A stretch of 64,000 nt of DNA, from positions 124,001-188,000 of the forward strand of contig JAFEGW010000004.1 of NCBI GenBank assembly GCA_018239715.1. Reading direction: 5' to 3'. The DNA comes from Verrucomicrobiota bacterium. Lineage in GTDB: Bacteria > Chlamydiota > Chlamydiia > Chlamydiales > Rhabdochlamydiaceae. The notes below the pieces were generated by a model. The model was given only the letters and a program-made list of their open reading frames with translations, was not told the origin of the DNA and searched no databases. Shown here in pieces: positions 15,376-23,761 of the stretch; the stretch's first letter is position 1; every line of letters starts with the position of its first letter. Position numbers and translations under genes: made by a program.

Positions 15376-18233
15376 ACCGCTGCTGCCTCTTCAGGTGCGA
15401 CTTTATTAATAAAGGCAGTGATCTGTTTTTGCAGTTCAGCTTTGTACTTTTCATCAACTGCTTGAGTTGCCCTTGAGACTTCACTATTAAACTTCTCTCT
15501 GTCAGGATCTTTGGATGCCTTCGCTTCGAGCGTCTTCACAGATGCATCTAACTCTTGGATCTGACGACGAAGATCTTTTTCCTTAGCAATGCGTGCTTTA
15601 TTTTCTTCTTGTTCTTTATCATAAGCAGCTTGCAAAGCAGGCAATTCACTCTCGAGAACAGGTATATCTTTTCGGTATTTTTCCATTTGAGAGGCAATAG
15701 CCTGTTCTTTCTTCCTAAGTTCTGCGAGTGCTTGGGGCTTTTGACTTTGAACTTCCAGGCTTTGTAGCAAACGCTCCTGCTGTTCTTCGCACTGGCCCAA
15801 TTCTTGCCGAGCTTTAGCAAGAGGCTCAGGAACTGGGCAGCTATAAGCAATATGAACTTTAAGTTGCCGTTGTAGTTCTTCCCATGCGTTTTTCTTTTTG
15901 AACCAGTCCGTCGAATTCTCATCCATAGCCTTGCGAGCTTCAGCTATGGCTTGGATCTTGGCTTGAACTTCGGGAAGCTTTTCTAGCTCCTGTTCATACG
16001 CTTGCTCTTGCTTTTGCAAGCTACTGCGCATTTCACTTAATCTTTGTGAAAGTTGAATAAGAGAACTAGGATCGGGTGCAGCCGCTTTCTCTAGTTCAGC
16101 TATTTGAGATTGCAGCTTTCTTTGCAACTGAGGTAAACCCTCTAAAGCAGAATATTGAGCGTAAATTCTTTGTTTATGATCTTGGAGCTGACTCGCTTTT
16201 GCGGGGAGACTGCTTGAAAAAGTATAACTTTCAGATCTCATCTTTCTTTCTTGCTCTTGAGCTTCTCCCAGTTGCTTTCTTTCTGCGCTCAGTTTTTGCT
16301 CCAGCTGTTTTCTTTCTGGGGACGGCTCATAACTCCTTTTCCCGATTTCCTCTTTGGCTTTTTTCAACTCTTCACGGGCTGTCACAATAGCAGCGCACCC
16401 TGCTTCATAAGCGCCCTTAACTTGGGGGGTGAAGATTTCTGGGATTGCTTGGATTTTTCTCCATGAATCGATTGCAACAGTTGCGTACCTTCTATCTCCG
16501 CCACTGTATTCGAGGATTTCCTTGCTGTTAGCCTGCAGAAAACTTCGTAGCAGTTTCCGCAGAGCTGGGCTGGAAGGAAGCAGAAGCCCTTTTGCAAATA
16601 AGATAGGAAGAAATTGAATTAGATAGCGGTTTGAATTAAATACATCATACGGAATAACTTCTTTGAAAAGATCACCTGCATGAGCCACCTCTATTTCCGC
16701 ACACTCAGCAAAAGTTTTGCCTTCGCGCAAGATATCGGAGGATTGTAGATATTTTGAGAATAGATCTTGATAATTTTTTAAAATCTGGAATATGGAGAGG
16801 CCGGCCCATTCTCTGATGAGTTTTGATTTGATAGCCTCTAGCCCTAATATTTTCAGGCCCTCGTCCGTGAAAAAGGAATATCTTTCTTCTTTCCATAAGC
16901 GTGCAAACTCTATCTTTTCGAAGCGCTCACGAAAAATTTCATCATAGATACCCATGAGCTTAAGATCTTCCCAAATCTCATAAGAGAAGAAAGAAGAGCT
17001 TGTAGGAAGTTCTTTTCGTAATTCTGCTTTAATTTTATCTACGTGTTCAGGAAGAAGTGTTTTTTTCTTGAGGGGGCTGTTACCATATTTACGTCGGAAA
17101 CCGTTGTCGCCTAAATAAGAGAGTTTCTCGGCATCAGATCTCACAGAGCCTTGCATGCTTTCCATCATCTCTGAGGTGATTCCAAGCGCGGCCCTCATCT
17201 CTTTCCGTTCCTCACTGCTGAGCTCCTCATAAGAAAGATGGCTGAGATATCCTTGACGCAGCTTCTGTTTTGCATCTTCTTGTTGAGAGGGATCGGTTTG
17301 CTCTAAACATACTTTGATATTTTCCCAACCTCTACTCCAACGCATATCATTGAAAGCCATCTTTCCCTCGAGAAATAATCCGAATTCGATACGGCTCAAA
17401 GTCGCGCGAATAAATTGTTGAGCCTCTTCTGAAAACTGATAGATTTCGTTGAAATGATCAGTGTCGCCTTTGTATGCCTTTTCAAGGAAAAGGATTTTGA
17501 GTGCTTCTAGAGCTTGAGGATCTTTCACATTACGCACACTATTCGATCGAATAAAACTATCCCAATCCTTTGCGAGCAGTGCTGCTTGATTAGGATTACG
17601 CACATCTTTCAATAATTTTTCATCCGCGCCGTCTTTCGTTTTAGAGGAGTCGGTAGCAAATGCCAATCGGCATTTTGCACGCAAGCGCTCTTGACATTCA
17701 TGGCTCAAAATTTCAATTATCTTTTCTTTACGAACTAAATCCCCACCCGCATGTTTATCCATAAAAGGGACATAATCGAGCTGCATGACATCTCTTTCCA
17801 AAAGACCCTTCGCATCAGAAGGCTCTAGAATACTCCTATCTAGAAGCCCCTTATATTTGCGTAAGAATTCAGAAAATTTGAGATCAGGGGAAGATTCTAT
17901 TTCTTGAATTGCCCTTTGGCGCAGCTGTTTTGCAACAGCATAATCATCCGTATTCTTCGAAAAAGGCAAACAACGCAAAGCTGCAATAAAACTGAGAGCA
18001 GCAACTCCTAAAAGACTGTAAAAGGAAATATTTTTAACGGATTGCGTGTACCCCACATACCCCGCTCTGACTAACGACACACCACTGAGCAAAGCTAATC
18101 CCTGGAAAAGTTGTCTTCGCACTGTTGGAGTATGGTGCCAGGCTGGTTTTGAAGAAGAATGGTTACTTGTGTAATACGCAGAAGGTAGAAGCGTAGAATT
18201 TCTAGAGGGGGCCAATGCGCCTGCAATTGTCAT
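15372..18233 (-). CDS. large coiled-coil protein with N-terminal bilobed membrane hairpin (Inc-like)
   Basis: A 953-residue protein of unknown function. I chose the ATG at 18233 because a GGAG site sits 7 bases before it; the in-frame TTG at 18245 would include that site. Near the N terminus are two hydrophobic stretches split by a short polar turn (roughly residues 42-60 and 68-92), the pattern of chlamydial inclusion membrane proteins. A mixed alpha-helical region with many charged residues follows. Residues from about 615 to the end are almost continuous heptad-like coiled coil rich in Glu, Gln, Lys and Leu. It is co-translated with the downstream two-module membrane protein. Confidence 0.72.
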   Translation of the reverse strand: MTIAGALAPSRNSTLLPSAYYTSNHSSSKPAWHHTPTVRRQLFQGLALLSGVSLVRAGYVGYTQSVKNISFYSLLGVAALSFIAALRCLPFSKNTDDYAVAKQLRQRAIQEIESSPDLKFSEFLRKYKGLLDRSILEPSDAKGLLERDVMQLDYVPFMDKHAGGDLVRKEKIIEILSHECQERLRAKCRLAFATDSSKTKDGADEKLLKDVRNPNQAALLAKDWDSFIRSNSVRNVKDPQALEALKILFLEKAYKGDTDHFNEIYQFSEEAQQFIRATLSRIEFGLFLEGKMAFNDMRWSRGWENIKVCLEQTDPSQQEDAKQKLRQGYLSHLSYEELSSEERKEMRAALGITSEMMESMQGSVRSDAEKLSYLGDNGFRRKYGNSPLKKKTLLPEHVDKIKAELRKELPTSSSFFSYEIWEDLKLMGIYDEIFRERFEKIEFARLWKEERYSFFTDEGLKILGLEAIKSKLIREWAGLSIFQILKNYQDLFSKYLQSSDILREGKTFAECAEIEVAHAGDLFKEVIPYDVFNSNRYLIQFLPILFAKGLLLPSSPALRKLLRSFLQANSKEILEYSGGDRRYATVAIDSWRKIQAIPEIFTPQVKGAYEAGCAAIVTAREELKKAKEEIGKRSYEPSPERKQLEQKLSAERKQLGEAQEQERKMRSESYTFSSSLPAKASQLQDHKQRIYAQYSALEGLPQLQRKLQSQIAELEKAAAPDPSSLIQLSQRLSEMRSSLQKQEQAYEQELEKLPEVQAKIQAIAEARKAMDENSTDWFKKKNAWEELQRQLKVHIAYSCPVPEPLAKARQELGQCEEQQERLLQSLEVQSQKPQALAELRKKEQAIASQMEKYRKDIPVLESELPALQAAYDKEQEENKARIAKEKDLRRQIQELDASVKTLEAKASKDPDREKFNSEVSRATQAVDEKYKAELQKQITAFINKVAPEEAAAV

Positions 18234-18332
18234 AAATTTCTCCAACTATTGAATGGTTGGTAGCCAGTTTAAGATATTAAGGAATAAAAGAACTAAAAAA
18301 TCCTTAGTTCTTAAGACCTATTGAAAACTTTT

Positions 18333-18821
18333 TTAGACCTTGTCAAAGAAGCGGTCAAAAACAGGCCCCGAATATTTGTCTGCGACATAAGCAAAGACGC
18401 GATCTAATAGATTAACTGGGGCGTAGAGTTTTTGTGTACCTTCCTCCTGCAAGAGGTAATAGCCACTCGCCATCAGGAAGGCATTCCACACTATAGTTGA
18501 CGCCGTTTTCGCTTGTGACGGGGTCAAGATCTTGACCGCACCTTTGATCATTAGGCAGGAACCAAACCCCAAGTTGGTGGCAGGGGCAGATAGGCAATAA
18601 CCCACAACTGGTAAAATCAACAAATAAGAGCGTTCCTGCATCGGAAGGCAGGGCATACTATTGAATAATTCCGACTTATAGCGCCACAGTAAAAAGACAC
18701 TGCCAGCTGCGACAGCTGCTCGCTGCAGAGCCAGCAGAAATGCTCTCGTTTGTGTGGGACTCGTAATGCCAAAAGGACTGAGATCTTTCAGTGCCTGAGG
18801 AGGGAAAGTTAGTGCTACCAT
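18333..18821 (-). CDS. single-module membrane protein, paralogue of the 330-residue protein
   Basis: A 162-residue protein made of one copy of the module found twice in the gene at 14383-15375. It has the FPPQALKDLSPFGI opening, an ALQRAAVAAGSVFLLWRY helix, a CLSAPATNLGFGSCLM helix and the ending LLDRVFAYVADKYSGPVFD, which closely matches LLDKLFVIVAKKCSGVVFR in the paralogue. There are three or so hydrophobic segments. A good AAAGGAA site precedes the ATG. It lies 99 bases upstream of the 953-residue gene on the same strand, so the three may form one transcription unit. Function unknown. Confidence 0.72.
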   Translation of the reverse strand: MVALTFPPQALKDLSPFGITSPTQTRAFLLALQRAAVAAGSVFLLWRYKSELFNSMPCLPMQERSYLLILPVVGYCLSAPATNLGFGSCLMIKGAVKILTPSQAKTASTIVWNAFLMASGYYLLQEEGTQKLYAPVNLLDRVFAYVADKYSGPVFDRFFDKV

Positions 18822-18904
18822 AAAATTCCTTTTGAAATACCCCTATCTTATTCGAAAGAAAGTTTAGATCCTATTTTTAAAATTAATTTTGACAAATCGT
18901 CTGT

Positions 18905-18933
18905 TTGACGGAAAGAAGGCTCTCGTTTAAACT
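18905..18933 (+). promoter_or_regulatory. candidate promoter of tRNA-His
   Basis: TTGACG at 18905-18910 and TAAACT at 18928-18933 are 17 bases apart and lie 16 bases before the mature tRNA 5' end, a fitting distance for a sigma-66/sigma-70 type promoter. A second TTGACA at 18889 lacks a good -10 partner. Confidence 0.5.
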
Positions 18934-18948
18934 AGCGACTCGTTTAGC

Positions 18949-19026
<78 letters not shown>

Positions 19027-19066
19027 TTTTCAAGTCATTTTTCTATTCATTATCCTAGGATTGCTG

Positions 19067-19828
19067 ATGAGCTGGCTGCATGCGTTGCTTTTGGGACTGA
19101 TTCAAGGGATCACTGAATTTTTTCCTGTTAGTTCTTCTGCTCATCTCAAAATTTACAAGACATTCTTTAGCCTCCCAACGGGAGAAGAGACGGTGATCTT
19201 CGATCTCTGTTGCCATCTCGGGACCGTGCTTGCATTGGTGATTTATTTCCGCCAAGACCTTATCGATCTCTTGCTGTACCATCCAAGGCGGATGGTTCCC
19301 TTTGCGGTCGCTTTGTTGCCTCTAATCCCCTTTTATTTTCTGCTTAAGCCTCTCCGAGAAGCCTTATCGAAACCCGAGTATCTAGGGTTTTGCTTGATAG
19401 GAACGGCGGGAATTTTATTTGCTGCAACTCTTTTCAAAAAAACAACCAAATCTGAAATCTCTCTGAAAGATGCTCTTTGGATTGGAACTTTCCAAGGTGT
19501 TGCCTTGATCCCCGGGATCTCCCGAAGCGCAGCGACGATGGGGGCTGGGCTTTGGCGAGGAGCGACTCCGTTTGAGGCTGTCAGGTTCTCATTCCTGCTC
19601 TCGCTTCCTGCGGTTGCCGGTGGCACCTTCTTAGAACTGCTCAAAGCCAAGCCTTCCCTGGCAACAGTTCCACTGCCCCATTGCTTGATCGGCTTTGGAG
19701 CTGCGGCTCTAATGGGATTTGCCGCCGTGAGATTTGCAATACCACTCCTGCAAAGAGGAAAGCTGATGTTTTTTGCAGGATATTGCTTGATTGCTGGAAT
19801 TCTGCTAAGTGTATACCTATATGGCTAA
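19067..19828 (+). CDS. uppP: undecaprenyl-diphosphatase (UppP/BacA)
   Basis: A 253-residue polytopic membrane enzyme that removes phosphate from undecaprenyl diphosphate so the lipid carrier can be reused for peptidoglycan and other envelope polymers. Both signature loops are present: GLIQGITEFFPVSSSAHL at the N terminus and ALIPGISRSAATMGAGL near residue 145. The ATG at 19067 follows an AGGA site. The longer open frame from 18905 would read through the tRNA-His and is not the start. The 3' end overlaps ftsK by 8 bases, so the two are coupled. Confidence 0.95.
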   Translation: MSWLHALLLGLIQGITEFFPVSSSAHLKIYKTFFSLPTGEETVIFDLCCHLGTVLALVIYFRQDLIDLLLYHPRRMVPFAVALLPLIPFYFLLKPLREALSKPEYLGFCLIGTAGILFAATLFKKTTKSEISLKDALWIGTFQGVALIPGISRSAATMGAGLWRGATPFEAVRFSFLLSLPAVAGGTFLELLKAKPSLATVPLPHCLIGFGAAALMGFAAVRFAIPLLQRGKLMFFAGYCLIAGILLSVYLYG

Positions 19829-22058
19829 AAAAGAGGCGCCTTCTTCGTCCCACCCAGAACTGAAGGGGCTTTTGCTCCTCGTCATCACCCTTTTGTCCGT
19901 CGTTTGCCTGTTTAGCTACGACGTCGACAACCAAACGACAAATTGGATGGGCATGCTCGGCCATGGATACGCCTGGACCTTGATGTACCTTTTTGGACTG
20001 ACGGTTTACCTGATCCTGGGTTTTGTCGGATGGGTAGGCTGGAAGCTGCTACTGCAGGGAGAAATCCCTCGTTTAAAGTCGAAGATTTTTTATCTTTCTT
20101 TGCTCGCCTTTTCCTGTTCGATTTTGCTCAATCTCTTTGCTGAAAAGGGGGTATTTATCCCCGGAGCTCTCCGACATAAGATCCTGACAGAATCGATCAC
20201 CCTAGAACTCCCCTTTGTCCGGCATACCGTGCGTCACAATCTTGGCGGCGTTCCTGTCTATTTTCTCTACCGCGATCTTCCGAGCTTCAACCTGCAACAT
20301 GTCCTCAGCGATCTCGGGATTGGCATTACTTTTACCCTCACGGGGATCTTATCTTTTCTATTTTTGACCGAAATCAGCATTTTGGATGTCATTCAAGGCA
20401 TCTCTCGCAAGTCCAAGAAAGAGGAAGAAGAACCGGTGTTCTTGCAACCCGAGCAGATCGAGAAAAAGCTGTCCCAAAAAATTGCTGCAACCACGGTGCC
20501 GCCTCTAGAAAAATTGGAAAAGTCCCCGGAGATCCGGATCCGGACCTTGAATGAAAAAGAGGAAAAAGCGGAGAAAAAACAAACTGCAAAGCCGCCCAAG
20601 GGGAGCTTTTCGGGTTATGAAATTCCTCCTCCCTCCCTGCTGACCAATCCTAAGAAAGTCGACCAGCCGCAGCTGAAAAAAGAGCTCCGACGGCAAGCCG
20701 AGATCCTCGAAGAATCCTTGATGAGCTTTGGCATTGAAGCAAAAGTCGGGGATATCAACTGCGGACCGACGATCACTTCTTTTGAAATCCATCCGGCAGT
20801 GGGAGTCAAAGTCCAAAAAATTACGGCGCTCGAAAACGATATCGCCCTCAATTTGCAAGCCAAGTCGATCCGCATCATCGCTCCGATTCCAGGTAAAGCT
20901 GCCGTCGGTATCGAGATCCCGTCTCCTTTCCCTCAAGAAGTCAGCTTTAAAGAGATGCTCCTCAACTATCAGCAGGGCTCTAAAAAGTTCCAAGTGCCGA
21001 TTATTTTGGGCAAATCGGTCACCGGTGAAAATGTCATGAGCGATCTCGCCAAGATGCCCCACTGTTTGATCGCCGGGGCCACGGGTTCAGGAAAATCGGT
21101 CTGCATCAATACGATCATCATGTCGATCTTGATGAATGCCCGCCCTGATGAGATCAAGCTCATCATGATCGACCCGAAAAAAGTCGAATTGACCCCCTAC
21201 AGCGCTCTTCCGCACCTCATTGCACCTGTCATCACAGAACCCCACGGCGCCTATGCAGCGCTCAACTGGATGGTCAAAGAGATGCAGATCCGGTACGACA
21301 TCCTCAAACAGCTCGGACTGCGCAACATCTCGGCGTTTAATTCCAGGACTATTAATAAAGAACTCGAATCATCGCTGAGCATCCCGATCCCTGAACACAT
21401 GCCTTCCATTGTGGGGATCATCGATGAGTTTGCCGACCTCATGATGGCCTCGAGTTCTGATTTGGAGACGCCGATCGCCAGGATTGCTCAGATGGCCCGT
21501 GCGGTGGGCATCCACTTGATTTTGGCCACACAGCGTCCGTCGCGGGAAGTGATCACCGGCCTGATCAAGGCTAACTTCCCGACCCGCATCGCCTTTAAGG
21601 TCGCCAGCCGCGTCAACTCGCAGATCATTCTCGATGAAAACGGCGCGGAAAGCCTGCTAGGCAATGGCGATATGCTCTTTTTACCCCCGGGAACCTCGCA
21701 TCTCATGCGTGCTCAGGGAGCTTACGTCAGCGATGAAGATATTAACCGCGTCGTCTCCTTCATCTGCGACCAAGCTTCCCCTAACTATCTCATCCAATCC
21801 TTTGATGCGATGGCCTCTGAACTTCTAACGGGAGAAGAGGAAGAAGGGCCTAAAGATAGTTTATACGAAGAAGCCAAAGCAATTGTCATTGAAACTCAAA
21901 CCGCCTCCACCACATTCTTGCAAAGAAAATTGAAAATTGGCTATGCAAGAGCTGCCAGCTTAATGGATGAGCTCGAAGCCCGCGGGGTGATTTCACCCCA
22001 AGAAGGAAGTAAGCCTCGTCGAGTGTTGGTAGAGGGGTCCAGTGAATCTGCCGAATAA
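19821..22058 (+). CDS. ftsK: DNA translocase FtsK/SpoIIIE
   Basis: A 745-residue membrane-anchored ATPase. It has four N-terminal membrane helices (about 15-185), a charged linker rich in Glu and Lys (about 190-260), then the motor with Walker A GATGSGKSVCIN and Walker B GIIDEFADLMM. The C-terminal gamma winged-helix domain (about 680-740, around KIGYARAASLMDELEARG) reads polar DNA sequences. It moves chromosome ends apart at division. I use the ATG at 19821; a GTG four codons upstream is also in frame. It is coupled to uppP upstream and to a small membrane protein downstream. Confidence 0.94.
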   Translation: MAKKEAPSSSHPELKGLLLLVITLLSVVCLFSYDVDNQTTNWMGMLGHGYAWTLMYLFGLTVYLILGFVGWVGWKLLLQGEIPRLKSKIFYLSLLAFSCSILLNLFAEKGVFIPGALRHKILTESITLELPFVRHTVRHNLGGVPVYFLYRDLPSFNLQHVLSDLGIGITFTLTGILSFLFLTEISILDVIQGISRKSKKEEEEPVFLQPEQIEKKLSQKIAATTVPPLEKLEKSPEIRIRTLNEKEEKAEKKQTAKPPKGSFSGYEIPPPSLLTNPKKVDQPQLKKELRRQAEILEESLMSFGIEAKVGDINCGPTITSFEIHPAVGVKVQKITALENDIALNLQAKSIRIIAPIPGKAAVGIEIPSPFPQEVSFKEMLLNYQQGSKKFQVPIILGKSVTGENVMSDLAKMPHCLIAGATGSGKSVCINTIIMSILMNARPDEIKLIMIDPKKVELTPYSALPHLIAPVITEPHGAYAALNWMVKEMQIRYDILKQLGLRNISAFNSRTINKELESSLSIPIPEHMPSIVGIIDEFADLMMASSSDLETPIARIAQMARAVGIHLILATQRPSREVITGLIKANFPTRIAFKVASRVNSQIILDENGAESLLGNGDMLFLPPGTSHLMRAQGAYVSDEDINRVVSFICDQASPNYLIQSFDAMASELLTGEEEEGPKDSLYEEAKAIVIETQTASTTFLQRKLKIGYARAASLMDELEARGVISPQEGSKPRRVLVEGSSESAE

Positions 22059-22350
22059 AGATAAGCCTCAACTCGAAAAACAGCTCATCAGGCGTTTAAA
22101 AGTCCTGGGCTGCATTTTACTCGTCTTTGCCCTTATTGCTGTTTTTTACAACCTTGTCCCGAGTTTCTCCGACGAAGTCGACGCCCTTGATCAAGAAATT
22201 GCGTTGGAGCTCGAAGAAGAACCCGCGCCCCTCAATCCCTTCTTCGTCTCGACCGTTTTCGGACTCGTCGGAACCGGCTGCATTTTTATCTCTTGGAAAA
22301 AAAGAAAAAGGATCTTTTCCGCTTCACCAGAAAACGAAGATCCTCAATAA
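22042..22350 (+). CDS. small two-helix membrane protein, unknown function
   Basis: A 102-residue protein with two membrane helices (about 20-40 and 66-84) around an acidic loop (DQEIALELEEEPAP) and a basic C-terminal stretch (WKKRKRI). Start GTG at 22042, overlapping the ftsK end by 17 bases. It ends 11 bases before walJ, so it sits inside an ftsK-walJ transcript. I recognise no family. Topology suggests both ends in the cytoplasm. Confidence 0.65.
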   Translation: MNLPNKDKPQLEKQLIRRLKVLGCILLVFALIAVFYNLVPSFSDEVDALDQEIALELEEEPAPLNPFFVSTVFGLVGTGCIFISWKKRKRIFSASPENEDPQ

Positions 22351-22361
22351 TTCTGGCCACT

Positions 22362-23135
22362 ATGCAAGGTTTTTGTCCTTTAGCTTCGGGATCGAAAGGA
22401 AACGCCATTTTTTTTGGCACTAAAAATACCCGCATCCTCATTGACGCCGGGATTTCGGCAAAAACCGTGGCCGAAAGACTCGATGAAATTGGAGTGGACC
22501 TCCGTGATATCGATGCGATTTTAATCACCCATGAGCACACCGATCATATCAAAGGACTCTCTTCTCTAGCGCTTCGATACCGAATCCCCGTCTTTGCCAA
22601 TAGCGATACGGCCAAAGCCATCGTGGAAATTTTAGGCGAGGCGCCGAGATTCAAAATCTTCTCCACAGGTGAAACCTTTGAATTTGGCGATATCGAAGTC
22701 CATCCGTTCAGCATTCAGCATGACACTTTAGATCCTGTCGCCTTCACAATACGCACAGGACAGATTAAAACAGGATTCTGCACCGATTTAGGCTTTGCAA
22801 CAACCCTCGTTAAAAACCATTTACAAAACTGCGACTATCTCTATATCGAAGCCAATCATCAACCTTCCATGGTCCATGCCTGCAGCCGCCCCCCCATCTA
22901 CAAACAGCGTGTTTTAAGCCGTCAAGGACATCTATCGAACGAACAATGCGCCGAGCTCTTAGAGGCCGTCGTCCATCCCGATCTCAAGCACATCCATCTC
23001 GCTCATCTGTCGCAAGAATGCAACTGTCCTGAGCTTGCTTTGGACATCATCTATCAAAAGCTGCTCCAATTGGGATATCAAATCGAAACCTCGATCGCTT
23101 TTCAAGAAAGCATCAGCAGAGCTGTTATTTTTTAA
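22362..23135 (+). CDS. MBL-fold hydrolase of the WalJ/YycJ family
   Basis: A 257-residue metallo-beta-lactamase fold protein. Visible metal-ligand motifs are ITHEHTDHIKGL (HxHxDH near residues 57-62), CTDLG and IEANHQ, with a late AHLSQECN. The family is related to RNase J/beta-CASP nucleases but shorter, and has been linked to DNA damage and cell-wall control. The ATG at 22362 gives the normal N terminus (MQGFCPLASGSKGN); the frame is open further upstream. It is the last gene of the uppP-ftsK run. Confidence 0.85.
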   Translation: MQGFCPLASGSKGNAIFFGTKNTRILIDAGISAKTVAERLDEIGVDLRDIDAILITHEHTDHIKGLSSLALRYRIPVFANSDTAKAIVEILGEAPRFKIFSTGETFEFGDIEVHPFSIQHDTLDPVAFTIRTGQIKTGFCTDLGFATTLVKNHLQNCDYLYIEANHQPSMVHACSRPPIYKQRVLSRQGHLSNEQCAELLEAVVHPDLKHIHLAHLSQECNCPELALDIIYQKLLQLGYQIETSIAFQESISRAVIF

Positions 23136-23144
23136 AAAAATTAT

Positions 23145-23174
23145 TTGACACTTTTTTCTGCCTCCATGTAGAAC
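23145..23174 (+). promoter_or_regulatory. candidate promoter of the 118-residue protein gene
   Basis: TTGACA (23145-23150, perfect -35) and TAGAAC (23169-23174) are 18 bases apart. Transcription would begin near 23181, so the upstream in-frame ATG at 23182 would sit at the transcript end. This favours the ATG at 23203. Confidence 0.5.
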
Positions 23175-23202
23175 GAATTTTATGACATCCAAGGAGGGCG
23201 GG

Positions 23203-23559
23203 ATGACATCTATAGAAGTTTTATGTGAAATCGAAAGAAAGCTCGATGAGCTGATTAAGAATGCTACACTTCTGAAAGACTGCGAGGAAGAAAATGGAGA
23301 ATGCGCTGATTTAGAGCATCAGCAAGAAATCCTTCTCAATGAGCTTCTCCGCATCAATAACAGCATGAATGAGGATGACAAATACTCCCTGTGGCAAAAA
23401 TCCTCCCGGCAATATACAACGCTGGAAAATAAAATCGTGAAATTCAGTTGCCTGAATCAAAAACTGCTGAAAAACTCTACACCCTCTATGAAAAAAGCTC
23501 GTGTCCATCGGCGCAAACTTAAAAAGCCTCCCACGCAGCTCTCTCTGGATTTTAGTTAA
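23203..23559 (+). CDS. unknown 118-residue helical protein
   Basis: A charged, alpha-helical protein with heptad-like stretches (IEVLCEIERKLDELIK and HQQEILLNELLRINN) and a basic C-terminal part (KKARVHRRKLKKP). It has no signal peptide or membrane helix. I chose the ATG at 23203 because AAGGAGG lies just before it and the promoter candidate ends too close to the ATG at 23182. No family recognised. Confidence 0.6.
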   Translation: MTSIEVLCEIERKLDELIKNATLLKDCEEENGECADLEHQQEILLNELLRINNSMNEDDKYSLWQKSSRQYTTLENKIVKFSCLNQKLLKNSTPSMKKARVHRRKLKKPPTQLSLDFS

Positions 23560-23761
23560 GCGATTTAAAATCAAAGAGTTATATACCTTCTCTCCGTCTC
23601 TAATTTACACAAACTCGTTTATCAAAAAAAATTTATATAGTTTTTACCACATTAATCGTAATAATTATTTTAATTAGTTAAAAATTAATGTGATATATAG
23701 AAAATAAATTATTAATATGTTAAAATTAACTTATAAAAATAGTAAATAATAGAAGACAATC
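23560..23761. other. very AT-rich intergenic spacer with a long inverted repeat
   Basis: About 200 bases, roughly 80% A/T, between two unknown genes. CACATTAAT at 23648-23656 is repeated inverted as ATTAATGTG at 23684-23692, with an AT-palindromic middle. It presumably carries the promoter of the 397-residue gene; many TATAAT-like boxes make a single choice impossible. Confidence 0.5.
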
